From Amorphus coralli DSM 19760 (GTDB lineage: Bacteria; Pseudomonadota; Alphaproteobacteria; Rhizobiales; Amorphaceae): 64,000 nucleotides of DNA. The stretch covers positions 139,745-203,744 of the forward strand of contig NZ_KB894573.1 of the NCBI RefSeq assembly GCF_000374525.1, written 5' to 3'. The position numbers and the translations under genes are program-made. Under the pieces are notes generated by a model that saw nothing but the letters and a program-made list of their open reading frames with translations, was not told the origin of the DNA and searched no databases. The number at the start of each line of letters is the position of its first letter. Within the stretch, counting starts at the first letter, position 1. Below are positions 57,476 through 64,000 of this stretch, one piece after another.

Positions 57476-58270
57476 TCATCCCTCTCCGTCGGCTTTTCGC
57501 AGGCGTGTCCACGGCACAACGAACCGCGCACCATCACGGCTGCCCAGTTCCACCGAGACGCCGTAGACGGCGGCAATCCTGTCCTCCGTCAGCACCTGTT
57601 CCGGCGTTGCGTCTGCCACCACGCGGCCGCGGTCGAGAAGCACCAGCCGGTCGCAGAAGCGCGCCGCCAGCGACAGGTCGTGCAGCACGACGACGACGCC
57701 CCCGCCCCGCCTGACGACCGCGGCCAGCAGCTCCATCACCTCGATCTGGTGATAGGGGTCCAGCGCCGCGATGGGTTCGTCGGCCAGCAGCATCTCCGCC
57801 TCGACCGCCAGCGCGCGGGCAAGCAGCACCCGGGTGCGCTCACCGCCCGACAGCGTGTCCACGGTCCGGCCCGCCAGCGCCTCGACGTTTGCGGCATGCA
57901 TCGCGCGCTGGATCGCCTCTCGGTCGTGCTCCGGGTCGGAGGCGGCGAAGCGGCCGGCATGGGGGAGCCGGCCGATGGCGACCACCCGGTCCACCGTCAG
58001 CGGCCACTCGACCCCGCCGGACTGGGCGAGCATGGCAAGCCGGCGGGCCAGCGCGCGGCCATCCATCCGCGCGGCTGGCGCCCCGTCGTAGGCGAGTGTT
58101 CCGGCTTGGGGCGTGCGCAGCCGGGCCAGCACGGAGAGGAGCGTCGACTTGCCGGCCCCGTTCGGTCCGATCAGGCCGACGAGTTCGCCAGGCTCGGCTG
58201 CGACATCGACCCCCGAAAGGATCGACGTCGCACCGATGCGGACCGTGAGGCCCGTTCCCTCGATCCTCAT
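57476..58270 (-). CDS. btuD: ABC transporter ATP-binding protein for cobalamin
   Basis: ATPase (264 aa) of a FecCD/BtuCD-type importer. Walker A is GPNGAGKST, the signature motif is LSGGERTRVLLARALAVEAE, and Walker B is EMLLADEPIAALD. It overlaps the permease gene by four bases. The cobalamin riboswitch upstream of the operon points to vitamin B12, although close relatives also move haem or siderophores. Confidence 0.9.
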   Translation of the reverse strand: MRIEGTGLTVRIGATSILSGVDVAAEPGELVGLIGPNGAGKSTLLSVLARLRTPQAGTLAYDGAPAARMDGRALARRLAMLAQSGGVEWPLTVDRVVAIGRLPHAGRFAASDPEHDREAIQRAMHAANVEALAGRTVDTLSGGERTRVLLARALAVEAEMLLADEPIAALDPYHQIEVMELLAAVVRRGGGVVVVLHDLSLAARFCDRLVLLDRGRVVADATPEQVLTEDRIAAVYGVSVELGSRDGARFVVPWTRLRKADGEG

Positions 58271-59271
58271 CGCTCGACCCTCCGGTAGCGCCAGACAAGC
58301 GAGAACAGGAACGGCGCGCCGATGATGGCCGTCACGACGCCGAGTTGCAGCTCCGGCCGGGTCGGGATCAGCCGCACGGCAACATCTGCAGCAAGCGTCA
58401 GCGATGCTCCGCTCAGCCCGCTGGCGATCAGCAGCCGCCCTGGCCGATGGCCCACGAGGGGCCGGACCAGATGCGGCACGATCAGCCCGACGAAGCCGAT
58501 GACGCCGGCGACCGCCGTCGCCGCCCCCACAGAGAGCGCCACACCGCCGACCACCATGGCGCGGACACGACGCAGGTCGAAACCCAGCGTGCGGGCGGTG
58601 GCCTCGCCCAGCGACAGGGCGTCCAGCGCCCGCGCCGTGGACAGGAGCATGACCCAGCCGACGACCATCGGACCCAGTGCAACCCAGACATGCGAGAAGC
58701 TGCGGTCGGCGAGCGACCCCATCAGCCAGAACATGATCTCCATCGCCGCGTAGGGGTTCGGCGCGAGATTCAGGGTCAGCGAGATCAGGGCGCCGGCGAG
58801 GCTGTTGATGGCTACGCCCGCGAGGATCAGCGTCGTCGTGCTCATGCCCCTGCCCGCAACGGCGAAAAGCAGCGCACCGACGAGAAGCGCCGCCAGGATG
58901 CCGCCGGCAGGCAGGATCAGGGGCGAAAGCGCCGCCAGGCCGGAATAGAACACGAGCACGGCCCCGAACGCCGCGCCGCCGGAAACCCCCACCACGCCCG
59001 GTTCCGCCAGCGGATTACGCAGGAAGCCCTGCATCACTGCGCCGGCGAGCCCGAGCGTGAACCCGACCAGCAGCCCCAGGATGGCGCGCGGCAGCCGAAG
59101 CTCGACGAAAACCAGCGCCTGCACCGTTTCCTCACCACGGAACGCGTCTCCTGTCGCCGCACCGAGATCCAGCGGCGCATAACCGACGGCCAGTGAGGCC
59201 GCGAAGAGCGCCGCCGTAAGCGTCGCCAGAAGCATCAGGAGGCCGCCATGGGAAACCATCCGCGCGCTCAC
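58267..59271 (-). CDS. btuC: FecCD/BtuC-family ABC permease
   Basis: Integral membrane permease (334 aa) with about ten helices. Typical FecCD blocks are LRLPRAILGLLVGFTLGLAG and GVIGFVGLIVPHLVRPLVGH. The start is taken as GTG at 59271, which overlaps the stop of the binding-protein gene and has GGGAG eight bases upstream; the ATG at 59259 is an alternative. It pairs with the ATPase gene, with which it overlaps by four bases. Confidence 0.92.
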   Translation of the reverse strand: MSARMVSHGGLLMLLATLTAALFAASLAVGYAPLDLGAATGDAFRGEETVQALVFVELRLPRAILGLLVGFTLGLAGAVMQGFLRNPLAEPGVVGVSGGAAFGAVLVFYSGLAALSPLILPAGGILAALLVGALLFAVAGRGMSTTTLILAGVAINSLAGALISLTLNLAPNPYAAMEIMFWLMGSLADRSFSHVWVALGPMVVGWVMLLSTARALDALSLGEATARTLGFDLRRVRAMVVGGVALSVGAATAVAGVIGFVGLIVPHLVRPLVGHRPGRLLIASGLSGASLTLAADVAVRLIPTRPELQLGVVTAIIGAPFLFSLVWRYRRVER

Positions 59272-60140
59272 GTCTCGCGCTCCCGCGCCTCTGCAGCGGC
59301 GCCTCTCAGGATCGACAGGGCCCTCGCAATTTCCGGGCCCGCGCACGTCCACAGCCGCGGCGACAGGCGGACGATGACCGGTTGGCTCGGCAGCCGACTC
59401 AGAATCGGGTGATGCAGCACCTCGTAGGCCCGCGCCGGCGCGCTTTCGGTAGCCGCGAGGATCAGAACATCGGGTGCAAGCGCGAGCAGCCGCTCCAGCG
59501 GAAGGTGCCGGTAGCTGCCGAGATCCTGCTCAGCCCCCAGATTCCTGAGGCCCGCCGCGTTGATGATGGTGTCCACCAGCGAGCCCGCGCCAACGGTGAA
59601 GCCGTTCGGCGCAAAAACCACTGCCGTCGGCCTCGCAACGTCGTCGATCGGGTCGCCTTCCGCGAACGCGGCCGCGATTTCATCGGCAAGCGCCTGGGCC
59701 CGGTCCGGCTCGCCGAGCGCCTCGCCGAGCCTGCGGATCTGCTCCTCCACCTGCGGCAGTGTCGCCGGGGCGTCGAGCTCCAGGAGCGTCTCGCCATTCC
59801 GGCGCAGGAAATCCACCGTGGTCCGGGTGGTGTAGCGACCGGCGACCACGAGGTCCGGATCGAAGCGCAGGACATCCTCCGCCCGCCCGTAGTTGACCGG
59901 ATGATCCCGGGCCAGATCCGCCACGGTCGACTGCTTCGGATCGCGGGAAAGGAAGGTGACGGAGGCGATCTGCTCCGGCCGCGCGAGCCGGAGCAGCAGT
60001 TCGTCGGCGCAGAGATTGAGGGACACCACCCGCGACGGCGGCTCGGCGGAGGCCGTGCGTGGCGCCCCTGCGCCTGTCGCCAGTGCGGCAAGGACGGTCA
60101 CGCCGTAGATCGCCGCCCGTGTCGGTGCCCGTCGGGTCAT
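59268..60140 (-). CDS. btuF: ABC transporter periplasmic binding protein, BtuF-like
   Basis: Periplasmic binding protein (290 aa) of cluster A-II type. A signal peptide covers about residues 1-31. The lobes contain VVSLNLCADELLLRL, VLRFDPDLVVAG and APDVLILAATES, with a long connecting helix between lobes typical of BtuF and FhuD. The ATG overlaps the stop of the receptor gene by one base (TGATG). Ligand specificity for cobalamin is inferred from the riboswitch and receptor. Confidence 0.9.
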   Translation of the reverse strand: MTRRAPTRAAIYGVTVLAALATGAGAPRTASAEPPSRVVSLNLCADELLLRLARPEQIASVTFLSRDPKQSTVADLARDHPVNYGRAEDVLRFDPDLVVAGRYTTRTTVDFLRRNGETLLELDAPATLPQVEEQIRRLGEALGEPDRAQALADEIAAAFAEGDPIDDVARPTAVVFAPNGFTVGAGSLVDTIINAAGLRNLGAEQDLGSYRHLPLERLLALAPDVLILAATESAPARAYEVLHHPILSRLPSQPVIVRLSPRLWTCAGPEIARALSILRGAAAEARERET

Positions 60141-62119
60141 CAGAAGGTCAGCTTGACGCCGGCATAGGCGCTGATTCCCTCCGTGCCGTAGCCCCACACC
60201 TCATAATAGTCCTCGTTGAGAAGGTTGTTCACGCGCCCGTAGATCTGCGCGGTCTCCGTCACATCGTAGGACGCGGCAAGGTTGACCAGGGTGTAGGCAT
60301 CGAGATCGATCACCGTCCTCTGGGTGTAGAATGCGTTGTAGACCCAGTCCTTTTGCGCACCGTTGTAGTCGATGCCGAGGTTGACGTTCGCCCGGTCGTC
60401 CAGGAAGCGGTAGTTGATGTCCACACTGGCGACGTTGCGCGGCCGGCGGATCAGCTCCGCCCCGGTGGAATCGCGGCCGTCGGTATAGGTGTAGGACGCC
60501 CGCACCGTCAGGGGATCAATGGGCGTCACCGACAGGCCCACCTCCACGCCGTCGACCTTGGAGGTGCCCGGCATGTTGACGGAGGTCTGGCCGGATCCGG
60601 TGATGAGATCCGTGATGCGCTGGTTGAAGTATGTGACGTCGGCCGTTGCCATGCCGCCGAAGAGCGTCTGGTCGACACCGACGTCCCAGCCTGTTGCTTC
60701 TTCCGGCTTCAGGTCCGGATTACCGCGGTAGGTGTTGGTGTAGCCGTAGAGCTCGAACGTGCTCGGATTTTTCACGCCGGTGCCGTAGGAGCCGCGCAGC
60801 TTTGTCCCGGTCTGCTCGATCCGGTAGGCCGCGGTGGCACGCACCGTTGTGGAGTCCTCGAAGATCTCGTTGAAGTCTTGGCGCACGCTGCCGGTGACCG
60901 TCAGCGCATCGAACAGGCCAAGCTGGTACTCGCCGACCAGCCCGGTGGTGTGAATGGACCGATCGAAGCTGGAATAGATGCTGTCGGAGGTGACCATGTC
61001 CTCCTCGTCTTGCACGGCGACCGTGAGCGTGTGCTCGGCGTCCGCGACGTTCGGCGTCTCGAAGAAGAAGGTCGATTGGTAGTCCAGCCGGCGCTTCTTG
61101 CCCTGGTAGATGCTCGTCACCACGGTCGGATCGAGATCGCGATACTTGGTCTTCTGGTCCGTGTAGGAGATGCCGGCCGTCTGTTCCCAGTGATGGTCGA
61201 ACAGGCTGAGGCGGGCCTGAAGTCGGCTGTAAAGATCCTCGCCGACGGCGTCCTGGAGCGAGTCGATCGGCCCGGTATGGCCGTAGGCCGGAAGGTAGGC
61301 CTCGCTGTCGAGGTCGGTGCGGGTGCCCGTGTAGCGCACCACGCCGGAGACATCGATGTACTCATTCGGCGCCACGCTTCCCTTCGCGAATACCGTTCCG
61401 TTGCGATAGCTGTCCTTCTCGGTGTTGCCGAGGTTTTCGCTGGCAACCGAGACGCCATCGGTCTTGAAGCCCATGGCACTGGCGATGAAGTTGCCGTAGG
61501 CGTTGCCGCCGCTGACCGAGGCGCTGCCGTTGACGGTACCGAAGGAGCCGCCTTCCAGTCGCCCGCCGACCTGGGTACCGGGCTCGCCCGTCCGGGTAAC
61601 GATGTTGATCACGCCGCCCACCGCATCGGAGCCGTAGAGGGCGCTCTGCGGTCCACGCAGGACCTCGATGCGTTCGATGTCGTCGGCCAGCAGGCTGGAG
61701 AAGTCGAATTCCGAGCCGAAGGCCGGGTCGTTCACCGGAATGCCATCGATGTAGACCTTGGTCTGGTTGCCTTCCGCACCGCGGATCCGCACCTGGGTGA
61801 GCTGCCCGGCGGGGCCCGTGCGGTAGACGGACACGCCCGGCACCTGCCGCAGCGCATCCGACACGAAGCGTGTCTCCTGCTCGCGCAGCTCCTCGCCGGT
61901 GATGACCGTGATCGCGCTACCGACCTTGTCGAGCGCGGTGGGCGCGAGATTGGCCGTGACCGAGATTTCCGGCAGGGCGATCACCGCCGCATCGCCGAGA
62001 TCAGCGTCCTGGGCGAAGGCGGCGGTTGACAGCACCAGCGGCGAAACAGCGGCCGCAAGGACAGAGGCGCGGCGAAACAGGCTTCGCCGCCCGGCAGGGC
62101 AGTTGGGGAAAGACGACAT
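60140..62119 (-). CDS. btuB: TonB-dependent outer membrane receptor, BtuB-like
   Basis: TonB-dependent receptor (659 aa) with a signal peptide (ends STAAFAQ), a TonB box near PEISVTANL, the plug domain (VGSAITVITGEELRE to about residue 165) and a 22-strand barrel. The barrel ends with GISAYAGVKLTF, a typical outer-membrane-assembly C terminus. A cobalamin riboswitch in its leader makes it the likely B12 receptor. The start at 62119 gives MSSFPNCPAGRRSLFRRA. It is the first gene of a five-gene operon. Confidence 0.93.
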   Translation of the reverse strand: MSSFPNCPAGRRSLFRRASVLAAAVSPLVLSTAAFAQDADLGDAAVIALPEISVTANLAPTALDKVGSAITVITGEELREQETRFVSDALRQVPGVSVYRTGPAGQLTQVRIRGAEGNQTKVYIDGIPVNDPAFGSEFDFSSLLADDIERIEVLRGPQSALYGSDAVGGVINIVTRTGEPGTQVGGRLEGGSFGTVNGSASVSGGNAYGNFIASAMGFKTDGVSVASENLGNTEKDSYRNGTVFAKGSVAPNEYIDVSGVVRYTGTRTDLDSEAYLPAYGHTGPIDSLQDAVGEDLYSRLQARLSLFDHHWEQTAGISYTDQKTKYRDLDPTVVTSIYQGKKRRLDYQSTFFFETPNVADAEHTLTVAVQDEEDMVTSDSIYSSFDRSIHTTGLVGEYQLGLFDALTVTGSVRQDFNEIFEDSTTVRATAAYRIEQTGTKLRGSYGTGVKNPSTFELYGYTNTYRGNPDLKPEEATGWDVGVDQTLFGGMATADVTYFNQRITDLITGSGQTSVNMPGTSKVDGVEVGLSVTPIDPLTVRASYTYTDGRDSTGAELIRRPRNVASVDINYRFLDDRANVNLGIDYNGAQKDWVYNAFYTQRTVIDLDAYTLVNLAASYDVTETAQIYGRVNNLLNEDYYEVWGYGTEGISAYAGVKLTF

Positions 62120-62243
62120 GGAAAACCTCGTGCGGCACACGGCCGAATGGCACGTCACCGCGATCGAGGCCGTGCCGGGCGAGGAACCCGGCAACCGTAC
62201 CCATCGAGACACCCCGCCCGATGCGACCGCGCGTGACCACGGA

Positions 62244-62430
62244 TGACGGCAGGTCTCCTGACTCGCGGGTCCTCGTTCGTCCGCCGCCTTCCCAGAGCCA
62301 GGGGCTCCAGTGGCCTTCGCGCGGAGAACTCGCCGCTCACAGTTGCGGGGGCAGCCACGGAGTTGGCGCGTTCCGCCTCACCGTGTTCCCTATTGAGCCC
62401 TTGCGGGCACCGTCGGCCGGGAGCATCGTC
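62244..62430 (-). promoter_or_regulatory. Cobalamin riboswitch
   Basis: Read on the minus strand this is an AdoCbl-type riboswitch. In order it shows AATAGGGAACACGGTGAGGC, the core CTGCCCCCGCAACTGTGAGC, GCCACTGG, GGGAAGG-CGGCGGAC, and the B12 box GAGTCAGGAGACCTGCC at 62248-62264. It lies about 125 bases before btuB and should repress the B12 uptake operon when cobalamin is plentiful. Boundaries are approximate. Confidence 0.95.
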
Positions 62431-62550
62431 TGCACCCCGCAGCGAGTCAAGCAAGCAGCGGACAATGCAGGCGGATACCCAAAAAAACGAGGACGGCCGC
62501 GCTTAGGCCTTGCGCGGGCTCCTGATCCGAAATACCTCTCGCATCCGCTT

Positions 62551-62591
62551 GGCGACGTGGCGGAGTGGTTACGCAGCGGACTGCAAATCCG
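62551..62591 (+). tRNA. tRNA-Cys(GCA), truncated after the anticodon arm
   Basis: The acceptor strand GGCGACG, the D arm and the anticodon arm GCGGA-CTGCAAA-TCCG of a tRNA-Cys (anticodon GCA) are intact. The sequence then departs from tRNA: no variable loop, no T arm and no closing CGTCGCC is present up to the window end. This looks like an attachment-site remnant where a mobile element joined within the anticodon stem. It cannot make a functional tRNA as it stands. Confidence 0.7.
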
Positions 62592-62614
62592 ATGTCAGCC
62601 AAGTGTTTTCAAGG

Positions 62615-62694
62615 GATTTTCTGAACTGTTCTCGTGACGTTCACGGTTTTGGGGCCTTTGATTTCAAAAGGCTTTTCGGATAGTTCAGAAAATT
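62615..62694. repeat. Compact inverted-repeat structure beside the tRNA remnant
   Basis: Outer arms ATTTTCTGAACT (62616-62627) and AGTTCAGAAAAT (62682-62693) are perfectly complementary over 12 bases and extend by a few weaker pairs. Two hairpins lie between them: CGTGA-CGT-TCACG (62633-62645) and GCCTTT-GATTTCA-AAAGGC (62654-62672). A three-way junction is therefore possible. It overlaps the 3' end of the neighbouring broken gene. Confidence 0.6.
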
Positions 62695-63174
62695 ATCCGG
62701 CATCAGAAGTGCCGTTTCAGCCTCTCGATCCCTGACCTTGAACTCCGTGCAGAACGGCCCGAAGAAGCGGCTGTTCTGCCGCCGGTCGCGCAGATCGTAG
62801 TTGGCGCAGACCCGGTACTCGCCTGCCGGCATTTCGCAGTCCTTGCCGACGAACTCGTCAAAAGGCATCGAGATCGTGCCTCGGTTCGCCGGGCTATACG
62901 GGGCATAGTCGCTGCCGGAGCAGTGATAGGTGAAACGCTGACCCGGCTGCCGAGACGACACCGTCACAGCCCAGATCCCGTAGACGGGCCGATTGATGGT
63001 CCGGGTGTACTTGACCATCGGATCCTCGCCCTCCAGGTGGTCTGGCGCCGCAATCTCGACGTCGAACTAGGGCTGGGGCGTGGTGAGGTCGTCCATGATG
63101 CGCTGCGCCGGCCTCAAGAGAAGCATCAGCAGGAAACCCATGATGAAGGCCCGGCCGAGGAAGCCATCAGACAC
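62641..63174 (-). pseudogene. Membrane-anchored phage-like protein with internal TAG
   Basis: One reading frame runs from GTG at 63174 to the stop at 62641, interrupted by TAG at 63069-63067. Before the TAG it encodes a short N terminus with one membrane helix (FIMGFLLMLLLRPAQRI); after it, FDVEIAAPDHLEGEDP leads into a soluble domain (YRVCANYDLRDRR). The frame restarting at ATG 63018 (125 aa) is what a gene finder would report. It follows phage lysis genes on the same strand. The TAG may be a true mutation, a sequencing error or, less likely, a recoded codon. Function unknown. Confidence 0.55.
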
Positions 63175-63302
63175 AACGAACTGTTTTTGGGGTCATCTCG
63201 CCCCCCCTGAATGCACGGGCAAATTCGATGAGGGTCTGCCGATCCCAATTTGCCGCGAAGCGCTTGAAGGTGAAGCCGGGAATCGAGAAGGAGTGAGCGC
63301 GC

Positions 63303-63480
63303 TCAGTCGAGCGGGACGTAGCGGGCGGAGACCCGGCCGGCGTGCGCACCTGATACCAACCACGGTCGGTGTGGAGGATCGTCAGCGGGATGCCTTGAGG
63401 GAGGCCACATCTATGATCTCGCCCATCGGCGACCGGCGGAAGTTCGACCGCGGCGCAGTCGTAGTGCCGTAAAGGGACAT
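63303..63480 (-). pseudogene. SH3-domain protein with frameshifts
   Basis: Three reading frames together give a bacterial SH3 domain: NFRRSPMGEIIDVASLK, then GIPLTILHTDRGWYQVRTPA, then RVSARYVPLD and a stop. Each switch needs one missing base, in G/C runs near 63385 and 63330. The ATG overlaps the stop of the upstream amidase gene (TGATG). SH3 domains of this kind accompany phage and cell-wall hydrolases. Between this and 63174 a short frame (FKRFAANWDRQTLIEF) remains unassigned. Confidence 0.5.
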
Positions 63481-64000
63481 CAAGCCGGCCTCAGCGCGAT
63501 CTCCACCATGGGGCTCTCCAACTCCACAGGTGCAAACCCCGCCTCCAGGCGGGCTTTGATGTCCGTTCTAGCGCGGTCTCCGATTTCGCGAGCGCCTCTC
63601 GCCGACAGCTCGAAGGACAGCCGGGTGTAGTCCCACTTGCCGCGCGGCCAGATGGTGAGGTTCCCCTCGACCTACGCGTGGGAGAGGACCGTCTCTAGCG
63701 TCGGCTCGATGTTGTAGGTGCGGCAGAGCTCGGCGGCGACTTCGATCATCGCGTCCCACTTCGCCTCCATGATCGGGTACTTGCCCGAATAGAATGGGCT
63801 TTCGTTGGCTCCGGCCATCCAAGCGAACGCGACACCAGCCGAGTCGGTATTGCAGGCGCGCGTGCGCGCCACCTAATTGCCGCGGATTGGCGCCGCGTTG
63901 TCCGCGATCAAGCGGTCGCCGGTGGTCGAGGTAGCCCCGCTGGACGCGGTTCTGGTAGGCGATCCAGTGCCGGCAGCCAGGGCGCCGGTAGATCCAGCGC
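63480..64000 (-). pseudogene. Phage-type peptidoglycan amidase, degraded, continues past window
   Basis: The frame resembles prophage N-acetylmuramoyl-L-alanine amidases: ACNTDSAGVAFAWMAGANES, AKWDAMIEVAAELCRTYNIE, TVLSHA, then GKWDYTRLSFELSARGAREI. It carries TAG at 63672-63674 (after SHA, where relatives as I recall them have Glu) and another at 63873-63875. The 5' part, up to the window edge, seems to need at least one further frame change (RWIYRRPGCRHWIAYQ lies in another frame). It is the upstream member of a three-gene lysis-like cluster. Confidence 0.55.

Noticed and set aside
60059-62029. 656-codon plus-strand frame opposite btuB
   Set aside because: Mirror frame of the receptor gene; low-complexity composition and no ribosome site.
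62551-64000. Self-splicing intron in the tRNA-Cys anticodon loop
   Set aside because: No 3' half of the tRNA (T arm plus CGTCGCC) is found in the following 1.4 kb, and the break lies past the anticodon stem start rather than in the loop.

Overview
The window is chromosomal DNA from a high-GC alphaproteobacterium, most likely of the Hyphomicrobiales (Rhizobiales). The evidence is a heterotetrameric sarcosine oxidase operon, a full SUF operon with no iscR, popZ in the order pcm-tolC-popZ-valS, an RNase E with an acidic insertion in its S1 region, an accBC-aat-DUF2155 cluster, and two perfect CtrA-type boxes (TTAA-N7-TTAA). No rRNA, CRISPR array or insertion sequence was seen.

Layout. 1-5956: soxBDAG (soxB cut by the window edge) with a LysR regulator. 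5982-12514: gamma-glutamyltransferase, an RhlE-type DEAD-box helicase, a protein with a degenerate GGDEF domain behind a CtrA box, a TfoX-like protein, TenA and an AAC(3)-I-like acetyltransferase. 12553-19906, minus strand: the Fe-S assembly operon, read as cysteine desulfurase-sufB-small membrane protein-sufC-sufD-sufS-sufT-sufA, with a candidate Irr box upstream. 20148-29466: alpha/beta hydrolase, anmK, tyrS, an AsmA-like giant protein, a Bcp peroxiredoxin, a DUF455 protein and prfB with its programmed +1 frameshift. 29649-36989: envelope genes (PBP1A, AMIN-domain amidase) and rne. 37063-45916: an aminotransferase, an M48 protease, a DsbA-like oxidoreductase, accB-accC-aat, an SDR, a DUF2155 protein and a methyltransferase. 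46025-54212: valS, popZ, tolC, pcm and a polytopic membrane protein. 54397-56469: a transglutaminase-like protease and a divergent metal-efflux pair (CDF transporter, MerR regulator) with a classic MerR operator.

56529-62430 is a vitamin B12 uptake operon on the minus strand. A cobalamin riboswitch leads a btuB-like receptor, binding protein, permease, ATPase and a protein of unknown function; the genes overlap or abut and should form one transcript.

62551-64000 is the accessory part. A tRNA-Cys(GCA) gene stops just after the anticodon and is followed by a compact inverted-repeat structure and the eroded lysis end of a prophage-like element: an amidase, an SH3 protein and a membrane-anchored protein, carrying three in-frame TAG codons and several frameshifts. 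This junction, the degenerate GGDEF protein under a CtrA box, and the unknown protein in the B12 operon are the most unusual items.
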